Shown: positions 23,740 to 35,600 of the stretch, one piece after another | Layout: every line of letters begins with the position of its first letter | Position numbering within the stretch: the stretch's first letter is position 1 | Assembly: GCA_958450325.1 (NCBI GenBank) | Contig: OY288250.1 | Coordinates: 46,412,683 to 46,476,682 of the forward strand | Direction: 5' to 3' | Source of the DNA: Agrostemma githago | Lineage: Eukaryota; Streptophyta; Magnoliopsida; Caryophyllales; Caryophyllaceae | DNA length: 64,000 nucleotides | The notes under the pieces: generated by a model | Told to the model about the DNA's origin: nothing | The model's input: only the letters and a program-made list of their open reading frames with translations | The model's database searches: none | Made by a program: the position numbers and the translations under genes

Positions 23740-24777
23740 CTACTGTGATGGTGGAGAGATCCCGGGTTGGGCAGCAGGTTGTTGAGGGTGGGGGGCCAGA
23801 AAAGCTTGGGGTCGGCTACCCAAGATTCCGGCGCCGGAGTTGGTCGGAGGAAGCCATCCTTGAGTCGGGTAAGGCCATGGGGGAGCGTGCCAAGAGGAGG
23901 TGGGGCCGGGAACCCAGACCCAGTGACCGTCGACGGCGGCGCCGGCCGGAGGAGTGGCCGGTGGTTGCGGGGTGGCGCCCGCGGTGCGTGAGGGTGACCG
24001 GTTGTGCCCTCCGCGGCCGTGCGGCCTGTTCTGGCCAGATCTGCCGCCTCTCCCGCGGTAGTTTTGGCCGGATCTGTTTGTGGATCGGCGGTGGTTGCCG
24101 GGTGAATCTATGTCACTGTCGGTCTCGGTGGTGAAAGTCGTCGGAGCCGTCGAGCCGGTGGCATGGTTTTGTCTTGTTTCTTCTAAGGCAAGCATGGATC
24201 GGGCTTTGAGAAAATTTGGAAGCGGTTCACTTTGTTGAATTAGGGCGGCGATATTTCCGTAAGGTCTGGAAACATTGGCAACCATGTGAAGAACCAGCCG
24301 GTCCTTGGAAAGTGGTGAGCCAACATTTTTTAGTTGGTCTGCTAACCTCTTCAGTGCCTGACAGTAAGAAGAAACATTGGTAAAATTATCCATATGAATG
24401 GTGGAGAATTGTTGTTCAAGCAAAACCGCTCGGGAATGCTTGTTATCGTTGAATATATCGTATATTCGTTCCCACGTTTATTTTGTCGTGGAGTCGATTT
24501 TGACAATCGTGTCGAGTAAATCCCTGGAAATCGTGCCATAAATCCATAGCTTGACGGTTGAGTCGAGGCGGTCCCATAGAGCTTGGTCCTTGGCATCGGC
24601 GGCCGAAGGAGCATCGGCCGAAGGGTCGACAAGATGATGGTGGACATCGTGAGCCTTGGCGGTATTGAGGAATAATTCGGCCCAAACGTCATAGGAGGAC
24701 TCATACTCGAGAACAATGGGAACGTGATTTTTGATAGAAGTAACACTGCCTGCGGGGTGAAAGGCTGGACCCATCAC
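23740..24777 (-). pseudogene. Copia-B gag with a nonsense codon
   Basis: This is a minus-strand copia gag of the zinc-finger-less, RG-rich type. It reads YDVWAELFLN, ALWDRLDSTVKLWI, then TWERIYDIFNDNKHSR and RLADQLKNVGSPLS, followed by an Arg/Gly-rich tail (about 24060-23990) and a Pro/Ala-rich end. TAA at 24478-24480 interrupts the frame between DSTTK and TWERIY; a CAA-to-TAA change would explain it. The exact start is unclear because the N-terminal frame near 24777-24930 is disturbed. Confidence 0.75.
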
Positions 24778-24942
24778 GTGCTATTAGCAGAGGTTGGACA
24801 ACGGCAAAAATTGGGCAGTAGGCAGAAAGTGGACAGTAGCACAGCAGCAGAAAACTGGATAGCAGCAAACCTGCACACGAGAAGAAGAGAAAGAAAGAAA
24901 AAAAGAAAAAGTTATAGGAGAGGATTTTGTGCTCCGATACCA

Positions 24943-25139
24943 TAAAAGAAGGTAATTCTGCTTGTCTTATTCCTTCCTAAGATGCATCTATATATACACA
25001 ATGAAAGACAACTATTCTAGTTCCTATGAGTATAGGAACAAGGAGATAATAAATGTTAATACGAAGAACTAGGCTAGACTAGTACTATACAATGAATCCT
25101 AGGCTATTGATATACAATGAATCTAATATCAATCTAATA
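24943..25139 (-). repeat. Copia-B LTR, right copy (5' LTR)
   Basis: 197 bp, directly abutting the PBS at its left end and the GATTT duplication at its right. Confidence 0.9.
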
Positions 25140-25284
25140 GATTTAATCGAAGTAGAGAAATCGAATACCGAAGCAAATACCAGATCAATGGCGGAAAGAA
25201 TTGCAGCGGAATTCAAAGAAAGAACACGGGAAATAACCGTACACCTTCAATCCGAAAGGAGACGAGCATGATGCTCTGATACCA

Positions 25285-25514
25285 TATCAAATGGTGTAGT
25301 ATTAGCCGCCATTGAAGTGAGCTCAACTTCAGGTAAGTAGTTAGTTATAGAGAGAGAAAGAGGAATCGGTTAGAGAGAGAGAGAGAGAGAGTAAATAAAA
25401 TGTATTTGTTTTAATGTGGGTAAAGATCAATATACACATCTATCGGTATATATACAAGTAGTTGATTATGTGCCTAACATAACTTATACCAACTAGTTGT
25501 TGGTATGTTCTACA
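25285..25514 (-). repeat. Copia-A LTR, right copy (5' LTR of the element)
   Basis: 230 bp. It differs from the left copy by several substitutions and a longer GA run. The PBS lies directly to its left. Confidence 0.9.
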
Positions 25515-25519
25515 ATTAT

Positions 25520-25987
25520 ACTGCATCGAGGAATTCCCGACCCTTTGAGAAAGCAACATTATTGTTGGAATATATTGATGCTAGGATACAAAAATATCGT
25601 GCTGAAAAGCTGTTGAGGTCATTCACACTTAGATTTGCAGATTCCAGACACGAGTGTAGTCGCGGTGTTGAAGGTTTGACTCACAAAATTGATGAATGGC
25701 TTCGGATAGCCGTGTGTAATCAAGTTGCAAAACTTGATATTAAGGGTCCTGTGAACTACGAATTACCCGACATTCTGCTCTCTGCGAAATCTTTAAGACA
25801 ACTTTTTTGTGATTTTATCAAGTTACCATACTACACCAAAGCCACAGCTCTAGCATCTTTCGAGACTCTGCACCTATATGATGTCGTCATAGACGAACGC
25901 ATGCTAAATGATATCATAATGTTCATGTCATTCGTTGAAGGATTTGACTCTCGACACTTGCTCACGCGTCAGTCCGATTGTGATTCC
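25520..25987 (+). pseudogene. F-box gene 1, segment 2 (start of the LRR region)
   Basis: It resumes after Copia-A in the same frame (TASRNSRPFEKATLLLEYI). It contains the stretch typical of plant F-box/LRR proteins: an outer-helix TLRF-like motif, then WLRIAVCNQVAKLDI, ELPDILLSAKSLRQL and FETLHLYDVVIDERML. The frame runs into the left LTR of Copia-C and stops at TAG (25991-25993). Confidence 0.85.
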
Positions 25988-26600
25988 TATTAGTATATTA
26001 TTAACATGACATAAATAAAACATAGTTCCCATAAATCTTTGAACAACATGAAGGTCACAAAAGATTAATTAAGACGAGATTAAGACATACCTCATTACGG
26101 AATAAGTCGATATCTAATATGAACGATATTAGATCTCTATAAGACGACTTCATAAATCTTCATAAATAATAATACGACTTCGAATAAAAATAATAATACG
26201 TCTTCATATGATCTTCAAATAATAATAATAAATAGGTACGGTTTCATAATTAATAGGTACGATTTCTCTCCCTTGTCCCATGACGTAATAAGTGTGTTGT
26301 TCTCTTATTCATTATTCACGCATTCATGCATAGAGTTTCTGATGGGGAAGACTCCATTATATAGGCAGAGAGAGGACCGAATTCCTATTAGGGTTTTAGA
26401 TTACGGTAATCTCGACCTTCCATCAAGGTCGAGTAAATATGGAAAAACACCTTATTTAGTCCGATATTATTGTGATAGCATATCTCTTAAAGATTCGATT
26501 TCCAATAAGACCATAATTATGAGGAAGAAATATTAGCATAATAATAGGGAAGATATATTACATATCCCATAATATTATTATATCATAAAATATTCTTACA
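25988..26600 (-). repeat. Copia-C LTR, left copy
   Basis: 613 bp, near-identical to 38535-39155. The two differ by a few bases and by the length of an AAT run (about 26221 versus 38767). An open frame of about 87 codons in both LTRs is an LTR feature, not a gene. Confidence 0.85.
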
Positions 26601-27426
26601 GTCTCCCACTTGGTCGATTGGAACATCTGTAATGTTCTTTAGAGAATATATAAGTTGCGCATACTATGCTAAAACATTTACTGTCTTAAATCGGTGATCA
26701 TAACTGCCTTGACTAATTCAATCATTAAAGAGAGTCATGGCGTGCACATGTCAATCTGCAACATGATTACTTCCATGTACCACTACAACAATGAATTGAA
26801 CCGTTAGGCCATAAGTGGAGTTCTATGTAATGGTCCACATAATGTCTTAAAAAGACTACAAATCTGTTATCATTCATTCAATAATAAATGTATACACATT
26901 GGAAAACAGAAATAATATTATTATTGCAAGTGTAAAATCATTAAGGAGATCTAATTAATTCGTAATCTAACATCCTGCTTCAATAAAAAAATATTTAAGG
27001 TTCTTGTGTTTTGATCCCTTAGATATCCTATTATTCATGGAGCAAAAAAAATATTGCAATTTCGTTATTATCACGGTAATTACGCAATCATGCTCCTTAT
27101 ATTAAAGCCTCATAACAAGTCACATATTCAGCTTCAATGGTGGAGATATAAAGCAACTGTACAGTGACTTGTGTCATAACATCCTCCAAAATCTGAATCA
27201 GAATAACCAGTCACCTGCGAGTGATCTAATTTTCCTGTATGTGAACATCAATAATGCCAGGTTTATCTGAACATACATTAAGTTACCAACCAGGGATGCT
27301 GCATAAGGATATTTATTTAGCCATCTAAGAAATAAGTATTGGTTCTATGTAATAAACCAAGATCGTTTCTGGCTAATAAAATATTATAACATACATAACC
27401 AAAATATGAACTTACTACCACTAATC
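26601..27426 (-). pseudogene. Copia-C RNase H region, first copy (decayed)
   Basis: On the minus strand near 27215-27100 the phrase VTGYSDSDFGGC is readable, followed by decayed sequence where STSGY and AEY(V/I) motifs are expected. The copy at 39156-39981 has the same structure. Multiple stops and frameshifts are present. Confidence 0.65.
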
Positions 27427-28083
27427 TTGAGATTTATCCAAGGATCAACGATATTTTCTTTAAAATCTGTATTGATTTTATCGAACTTGAAGTACCATTG
27501 TTTCAATGCTTATTTCAGTCCATATAATGAATTCTTTACTCTTACTGTTGGTTACAATTATCTAACACAAGAATAAAATACATAAGTCTTAATGTTGATT
27601 ACAATTATCCTACACAAGAATAATACAGAATCTGTCCGATCTCTCCCAAGATTCATGGAAGGATATTTGAGCAATACTTTCAGAAGTTAAGTTAGTCGGC
27701 TTGTCTTTGCGAAGACAAGTATCCAATTTCCTCAACTTCAAGGTGAACTTAAATTAATTACTCTTTTCATTCAGAGTAGTTTGTTCGTTCTATTAAGCTC
27801 AACAACAGAGTTATATCATAAGATTTCATTTGGTTAGGTAAATTTAGTTGTGATAAAATAAGGCAATATAAATAATAAGGCTTCAATATGTGAAACAACA
27901 CATCTTTAATAATAGTGCTCCTGTGGGTAGTCACTAAAATATTTAAATAGAATGTTACACATGACAATATAATCTACCTGCGGGTAGATATATATTTTTA
28001 TATGTGAACGATATAATGAATAGAATGTTACACGTGACAATATAATCTACCTGCGGGTAAATATATATTTTTATATGTGAACG

Positions 28084-29674
28084 TGATGGTAGGGATTTGT
28101 CACGTCCCTAGCCAACAATAAAACACCGACTAACCTAGTGAGTAGCTAGGGTAAGTCGGGATCGTATCCACGAGGACGGTATATCAAAGCTTAGACTAGG
28201 TCGGCCTACAACGAGACTAGATTACTGAACAAACACAAAGAAGCGATGAATGGAAAACTATTAAGGAGGAGGAGTAAGAACTAGACTAATGATCGAACTA
28301 ATAAACAAACTAGAAGAACTATGACTAACTAAGACGATGGATCAAATATGGAAAGAAGTGGGGTAGGTCGGGTTCATAGGAGTAGAAGGGTAATTGGGGT
28401 GATCAAGGGTATAGGTGTCTCCTAATCGCTAGAGTCGGTCCGGGCTCTCGCAACTTAGACCGATGTCAAGGTGGGTCCGGGCTCTCGCAACTTAGACCCT
28501 AGTCCGCGCTCTCGCGACTAAACTATTCTCAACATTTCCACAAAATAAGCAATCAATGGGAAGATGAACACTAGTATGGGAAGCATGGCCACTACAACTC
28601 ACACAAGCATATCAACAAACACATAGAGTGCCTACAATGTGACTAACAACAAAGATTCACCCTTTCCCCTTAATCAACCCTAATCACCCATAATCTACCC
28701 CTAATCCCCCTACTAACCCCACAAAGAAGACTACTCACTCATGATAAAGAACAAACTAACAATCATAAAAGAAATCAATACCACTAAACAAGCATCCATA
28801 ATGAATAACAAGAATAATAACAATAACAATATGAAAAGATTCAAACAAGATTAAATAAACTAAGAACAAGAGTAGAGATGATTATACCAATACTAGATGA
28901 AGAAAAAATGAGAACTTGTATTAATGAGAAACCCAAATACAATCCCAAGGTTGTCAATCTTGGAACAATCTTCAAGAATCCCCTAATCCAAGACTAATTA
29001 CAATAATTAACTAAGGATTAAAGAAAGGATTAAACTAATGAGAGTAGCAATAATCTAGGGTTTTGAATGATAATGGAGGCTTAAACTAATCTAGGGTAAG
29101 ATAAGATGTCTTAAAATTACAAGAAGGGAGTATATATATGGGTACAAGAACGAAGGAGAAGAAAGAAAAAGAGTCGTGTAGCAGCATCACGGTCCCGACC
29201 GGGACGGATCATCCCGATCGGGACGGCCCTGTCATCCTGACCGGGACGGGATGGTCCCGACCGGGATGGGCTCACAGCAGCCTCCTTCAAAGTGCATCCC
29301 ATCCCGAACGGGATGAGGCCATCCCGAACGGGATGGGTCTTGTATGCCTTCCTTAAACACTCTTTGGTCCTTCCTTGCCTCTCATGGGCTTCCCACCGAT
29401 TCTCGGGTCTCGGGATCGAGTCTAAGAGGCTCGGGATTGGGTCCCAAGATCTCGAGCTCGATTCCAAGGCATCGAGTGATCGTTCCTTCACTTCGTTGGC
29501 TCCAAAAAGTGTATGTATCGAGTCGGATTCGCTCCAACTCTTCATGATCAGCCTCGGGAACCTGAAACGAACTAAAGGAAGCATAAGAAGCCTATAAATC
29601 GCTCCAAAGGAGCGATTCCACAAGGAAAAAGGGACCAAAACACAACAAATAGGCACTACAAACTACACTTATCA
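28084..29674 (-). repeat. Athila-like LTR, left copy (3' LTR)
   Basis: 1591 bp. It contains a predicted minus-strand TATA (TATATATA at about 29131-29139) and six CCCG..CGGG palindromes at 29192-29334. It also has a perfect inverted repeat, aatcgctcc-aaa-ggagcgatt (about 29597-29617), that is absent from the right LTR. Confidence 0.88.
29131..29334 (-). promoter_or_regulatory. LTR promoter with palindrome cluster (left Athila-like LTR)
   Basis: On the minus strand the TATA at 29131-29139 is preceded, 50-205 bp upstream, by six 14-mers of the form NTCCCGNNCGGGAN: centres GACC, GATC, GACC (one arm changed to TCCTG), GACC, GAAC and GAAC. The promoter function is inferred. Confidence 0.5.
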
Positions 29675-32640
29675 ACTCCCCCACACTTAACCCTTACTCG
29701 CCCTCGAGTAAGCACACACTAACTACTAAACTAGCCGAATGGGTATTAGCGCACCCTACGCCCCTTCAACTCACGCGAGTGCACTTAGAGGAAAAGTGCA
29801 ATCCGCAAAGCAAGTCGGGTCTTGCGACAAAACTGTGGATGCAACCGGACACAAAACACATAAACAAACAAACACACAAACAAACACATAGACGGTTGCA
29901 CCCAAAACAAAAGAAATACTGCTTCCCTCTAAAAGCGGTGAATGAAACACCGGTTTAGGACTCGAGGTAAGTGACAACGTTCCCAAGCTAGACATACAAA
30001 CCAAGGTGAGCTAAACCCTAATAGTATGACGATCAAGAAATAAAAACGTTGGTAACTTACCTAGGTCCTCCTAACTTTCTAAAAACGTACTACGGGACGA
30101 TCGGCGGAGTGGGAAGTGATGATCCACGGTGTTAGTCGACACTGTAGGTAAGTGAGACCCCGCCCCCTTTAGCGTGAGCCAAGAGGGCCGTCCCGTGTCC
30201 AAAACAGCCTAACTAGTCCAAGTAAAAAAAAAGATGGAAATATGCAAAGTGAGAGAAGACCGACTAATGCCGCTATCATCCTTCCTCGGGACTCGGTCCT
30301 TTGGTAGGCTCTTCAGGGCAAAAGTCGGAAAAAGGCTTATTTTTGTGAGGATTTCTTTTTGTGAGACGGGTTTTCTTTTGGCATTTTCTTTCTTTTCGAC
30401 GTTTTGATTTGTTTGTTGCCATGCCATTTCTTTTTCTTCTTTTCTATTTTCTTTTTGGCTTTTGTGCCTTTTCTTTTTCTTCATTCTTTTCTTTCTTTCA
30501 TTTTTCTTTCTTTTCTTTTCTTTGCCCTTTTTGGCAAGATTCGGCTTTTTGGCATTTTCATTGTATAACAAGAAAGATAGAAGTCAACAATTTGCAATTT
30601 AGTGTGTGGAAATGTGTAGGAGGTAGGTGAATGGGTAAGTCGGGACAGGCCCTTCCCTTCAAACCCACAAAAAAGTGGAGAACTTAGACTAATCAAACGA
30701 TCCTAAACACGGTCACCTAAGGGACGAGACTCGGTAACCAAGGCCTTTTCACACCGTGGGTGGTCATAATGGTCAAAATGTAAATCCCGCAGTAAATCCC
30801 TAGTAAGCTAGGTGGACTCAAGGTAAAGGACCAACGAATTCATTGATTTAGGGTCATTCTACTAGGCTAAAGTCCAAGACTCGATTTACACTACTAGGAA
30901 GGGAAAGTAAGCACTCGCACACTAGCCTCTAAACCGGGTTTTCGAAAATGGTTTACACACAAGACACACAACAAAACACAAAACAAAGACTCAACGAAAA
31001 CGAAAGAAAAAGAAACAAAAGCAACAAAACAAGAACAACACAAAACAAACACATACACAACATAAACACCACCCCTAGCTTCCAAATGAGCAACCAACTA
31101 ACATCAAACTTTACAAAGCTCCTCCCGAGCACACCACATCACAATCTCCTCCAAATTCCGCAAGAGACAAAGAAGGAAAAAGGGATAGGAGATGTTACCG
31201 GACATCTTGAAAGCTTTCCAAAGCCATCGGTGAGTAAGCGACCTATAAGGAGAAAGGGAGGCAAAACACGCACACAAACAAATATACGACACAATAGACA
31301 CAAAATGAAAACGCAAAAGAGAAAATCTTTTTGATTTTTGTGAAAAATTTTCAAATTTTTAGGATTTTTAAAGGTTTTTTAGAAAAAAGGGAAAAATAAA
31401 ACTACCTATGATAGAATATCGCTCCCCCACACTTAAATCGAGCCATGTCCTCATGCTCGATCGTAGGGTGCGGAGAGACAAAAGAAAGAAAAAGAAACTA
31501 CGAAAATAAAACTAAAAATTAAAATCAATGTGAAGAAATGGTAGAAGGTGTCCGGCCGGGGTGTAGTCAAGTCACCATGGGCCGAGACAAGAAAGAGATA
31601 TGGATGGGGGAAGAAACAAAAAGAAGGAAATAAAAGGAAATGGGAGGGGAGGGCTAGGTGTAATCAAGTCACCTAGCCCAGATTCCGCCTAAATCCGACT
31701 AAATCCCAAAAAAGAAAGTGAAAAACTTGTAAAATTGGATTTTTCGATTGACTCTCGACGAGATCACATCGTCGGGAGTCGGGAGCAACCACTACCGAGG
31801 CCTCGAAGGCCACCATGACATCAAGACACGAAAGTGTACGAGGGGAAGGGAATAAACAAAGGAAAACAAGCAACAACAAAAACGGAAAAGAAAGGATAGT
31901 TGCCGTACCGTAGGTTAGCAACTCACTCTCTCCATCGTCTCATAGATCAATATAGGCACTTGTTTGTCTTCATCTTTGCTATTCCTCTTCAAGCTTGATG
32001 GAACCGCATGGTAGAGGTAGTAATGGTGCGAGGGGGTGGGGTTTGATGCGAATCACGGTGTAAAGTGAAGAGGAAATGCGGTGAAGGTATGACAAGGAGG
32101 AGTAGGGAGGTTGGGAGGGGGCATAAAACGGTTGGGTGGACTTGATTTGCGAAGAAGAATCACATAGGGGGAGTAGAGGACCTTCCCGGTCGGGAAGATT
32201 GATCCCGATCGGGTTTCCTCACCCGTCCCGGTCGGGACGCCCTCATCCCGATCGGGACGAGCCCACAGTAAGCTCGAAATGTGGTGCGCCCTTCCCGATC
32301 AGGACGGCACCCTTCCCGGTCGGGAAGCCTTACCCTTCCCGGTCGGGACGCCTCATCCCGATCGGGATGGGCCTTCTTCAACTTCCATGGTCCCAAAAGC
32401 TCGTTCTAAGCTTCAAAAACTCGATCCTCTTGCTCCAACCCAAGGTACATCATAGCCAATCCTCTCTAGGAGCGTTCTCACTTCACCTATCAAACAATAC
32501 TCAAACACACATCAAACTCTCTCCCTCACAACGCTCATCAATCAATCCAAATAACAAGAATTCACAAAAATCCAACTAACTACAAGAAAGAGATATATAC
32601 AATGAGACGGTTCTTGTGGAACTCCGTCAAACCAAGGTGG
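29675..32640. other. Non-coding interior of the Athila-like element, with two identical PPT-like motifs and a palindrome cluster
   Basis: There is no recognisable protein in 3 kb. The 15-mer CTCCCCCACACTTAA occurs at 29676-29690 (the true PPT next to the LTR) and again at 31422-31436. T-rich and A-rich simple stretches (about 30330-30560, 30950-31060) make spurious open frames. Eight palindromes of the TCCCGATCGGGA class lie at 32183-32368. Confidence 0.6.
32183..32368. repeat. Internal cluster of eight CCCG..CGGG palindromes
   Basis: The units include TTCCCGGTCGGGAA (twice), ATCCCGATCGGGAT, GTCCCGGTCGGGAC and two with a single arm mismatch. They are spaced roughly 12-45 bp apart. They are of the same class as the LTR clusters but with GGTC/GATC centres. 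The long plus-strand frame over them is an artefact of the repeats. Confidence 0.75.
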
Positions 32641-32658
32641 TGCTTTCTTCAATCTTTT

Positions 32659-35600
32659 TCAACAACCAAAACTAGTTCCATCTCCATCAAGGGCACGTAA
32701 GAACAAGTCGAAGGCCCTTGAGAAGTCTTCAATCAAGCTCGTAATGTAACCGACCACATCGCAAGGCTCCTCATGGCCTTGCCTTGACGTTCCCGGGGCA
32801 TCCCGCTCTTCCAAGTTCAACGACTTGAACTTGTACTTTTGGTCCTTGGGGATATACCCAAACGTCCACCGGTCCTCATGCGGCCCCAAGGGAGGCTCAT
32901 CTTCTTCCTTGTCATTGCACTTCAACTTGTCATCAAGCCCATGAATTGGGCACTCATCTTCCTCCATATCGGAGTCGTCATCCTCAAGTACATAAGAGTA
33001 CTTCTTCAAGCTTTGTTCTGGTTCACCCCCTAGATCGATGTCTTTCTTGGCTTGGATCATATTACATGATTCATCCTTAGTAGGCGTAGTGTTGCCTTGG
33101 AGGTCGAACACTATCTTTTCCTCGCCTAACTCAAATGTGATCCTACCGTTCTTCACATCGATCATGGCACCCGCGGTGTGTAGAAATGGGCGCCCAAGAA
33201 TAATGGGAGTATTGGCATCCTCCGGCATGTCAAGCACAATGAAGTCGACCGGAATGAGGTATTTCCCCACTCGTACCGGTACGTCCTCTAACATTCCTAA
33301 TGGTCGATTGAATGATTTATCGGCCATTTGGAGGGTGAGGGACGTACATTTCAACTCTTTCATTCCGAGTCGGCAACAAATAGAATAAGGAATGATGCTC
33401 ACACTCGCGCCCAAGTCGCATAACGCATTCTTGATCAAGAAGTTGCCTATGGTGCAAGGGATCGAAAAACTACCCGGATCCTTCAACTTCGGAAGCGTGG
33501 AACCTTGGATAAGCTCGCTCACCACCCTCGTGAACGCTACGGTCTCTTCCTTGTCGACGGATCTCTTCCTAGCTAAGATTTCTCTCATAAATCTTCCATA
33601 TGCCGGGATTTGGGTGAGTAATTCGGTGAACGGGACACTAACATCCAATTTCTTCACAATACTAAGGAACTTGTCGTAATGAGTGTCCACCTTAGTCTTC
33701 ATTTGCCTTGATGGATAAGGCAACTTGATTTGGTACTTGTTTTGATCAATTGGGGTGGACTCTTCAAAGGACACTTTCCTTTTTCCCTTGTCTTTCTCTT
33801 GAAGAGGGGGGGGGGGGTCGTCTTCTTGGGGTTTCTCGGCCTCCCATAAGACTTGCTCCTCAATTGGGATGTCAAAGCTTGCATTATCTTGAGAGGGGGG
33901 TATGACTTCTTGTCTTGGTTCTTGCTCACTAGGGGAAAAGGGGGGTTCATAGGACGTACCACTCCTCGTAGTAATAGCATTCACATGCTCAAATTTTGGT
34001 GTTTCGCCTTGAGGAGGTAGTTGCCCCTTTTGTCTAGTAGAGATCTCCGAAGCAAGTTGAGATATTCGGGTTTCCATCGACTTCGCATGAGCATCTCTTG
34101 CTTGGTTGTCCTTTTGAACGTAAGCAAAGAATTCTTGTTGATTTCTTGCCATCTCTTGATTACTCCTTTGCATATCCATCATATACTTTTGTACGTCGGA
34201 ATCCCGTGATGGAGATGATGGATTATGTGGAGTATCGGTGAGGGCTAACGGAGTACCATAGTCATGGATAGGAGACTGACTCCTAGGATTGCTTTGTTGT
34301 TGATGACTTTGATTTGCTTGTTGTTGATGGTTCCCTTGGAACCCATGAGAATTGCCTTGATTAAGGCCTTGATTGTGGTTTTGTTGTTGAAAGTTCCGAT
34401 TTCCTCGGAAATATTGATTTCTTGGAAACCACCATGATTGAAGTTCCCTTGTTGGAACCCTTGCTTGTTGTTGAAGTTACCTTGGTTATTTTGCTTGAAG
34501 TTGTTAAAGGGTCTTTGGTTACCCACATAACCTTGGTAACTTTCATTGTTGTCCCGTAAAGGAGGTGGAACATAGGGACGATGTTGTTGTTGATGTTGAA
34601 AGGCTTGTTGTTGAGGGACTTGATTGGAAGCTTGGTATTGATTAGAGTAGGAGGCACCTTGCTTGAACGCTTGAAAGGCGTTCACTTGCTCAATACTCCC
34701 TCTACAATGCATAGGATCATGACCAACGATTCCACAAGTATCACACATCCCAAAATAAGGCAAAGTAGGTGCAAACTCCAAAGCATTTACATCATGGATC
34801 GAGTGTTGGTTGGAGGAACTAGAGCTTTGAACTTGGTTGAGGTGGCTTTGGAGCTTTTTGTCAATGGTCTCCATGTGAGTTCTTAGTTGAGCCCCAAGAT
34901 CAATGCTCAATTGTGTAATGGCATCAACCTCATGCCTACCTCCCCGATTTGCTTTCCTAGGCCTTGAGTATTGTGAATTATGCACCGCCATCTCTTCAAT
35001 CCTTGACCAAGTTTGGTCATCCTCCACTTCGGTAAACCTACCGTTAGATCCCATGTTGAGTATGGCCCTCGAATCTTCATATAGCCCGTTCCAAAATTGT
35101 TGTACGAGGAACCATTGCGATAAGCCATGGTGTGGACAAGAGCGGATCAAGGCTTTGAATCTTTCCCACGATTCGTAGAGACTTTCATCATCACGTTGTT
35201 GAAAACCCGTGATAGAAGCTCTCAATAGATTTGTCTTCTCCGGGGGATAGAATTGTTGGTAGAAGGCTAAGGCTAGCTTCTTCCAAGTATCAATGCCAAG
35301 TCTTGCTTTATCCAACCCCTTGAACCATTCCTTCGCCTTACCGATAAGAGAGAAAGGAAATAATACCCACCGGATTTGGTCTTGAGTTATTCCCGTTTGT
35401 GAAATAGCGTCACAATAGTCCAAAAAGGTTTCCATGTGTTAATGAGGATCTTCGGTTGGTAACCCACTAAATTGACTTCTCTCGACCAATTGGATAAATT
35501 GCGTTTTCGCCACAAAATTCCCGGTATATGCCTCCGGTAAAGTGGATGGACCCGGCAAAACGTCTTCCGTAAAGATTGAATGAGAAGAGAACTTAGGCAT

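Larger units (their letters stand above)
20201..25139 (-). mobile_element. Copia-B: Ty1/copia retrotransposon with TA...TA ends, nested in the Copia-A leader
   Basis: The LTRs are 20201-20391 and 24943-25139. The target duplication GATTT is at 20196-20200 and 25140-25144. On the minus strand the LTR begins TATTAGATTG and ends CTTCTTTTA, so both terminal dinucleotides are TA. The PBS TGGTATCGGAGC lies immediately inside the right LTR (24931-24942). It inserted between the PBS and gag of Copia-A, so it is younger. Its protease and RT carry active-site changes, and the frame is broken in several places. Confidence 0.92.
14888..25514 (-). mobile_element. Copia-A: Ty1/copia retrotransposon with TG...TA ends, inserted in F-box gene 1
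   Basis: The LTRs are 14888-15109 and 25285-25514, a few percent diverged and with a GA-microsatellite length difference. The target duplication ATTAT is at 14883-14887 and 25515-25519. On the minus strand the LTR starts TGTAGAACATACC and ends ATTTGATA, so its termini are TG...TA, not the usual TG...CA. The primer binding site TGGTATCAGAGC (initiator tRNA-Met type) is at 25273-25284. A polypurine tract of G-runs abuts the other LTR (plus strand gccccctcccc... from 15110). Pol is broken by frameshifts and a MITE. Copia-B is inserted in its leader. Confidence 0.92.

Noticed and set aside
26273..26536. 87-codon frame found in both Copia-C LTRs (second at 38828-39091)
   Set aside because: It is duplicated only because it lies in the LTR. 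It has no recognisable domain.
29117..29656. 179-codon minus-strand frame in the Athila-like LTR (and similar frames at 37047-37522)
   Set aside because: These are LTR sequence including the palindrome array. The frames are not conserved between the two LTRs.
30209..31354. Lys/Glu-rich and Phe/Ser-rich frames in the Athila-like interior
   Set aside because: They come from T-rich/A-rich simple sequence and appear on both strands.
32136..32579. 147-codon plus-strand frame with repeated SRSGR phrases
   Set aside because: The repeats come from the CCCG..CGGG palindromes. No protein family matches.
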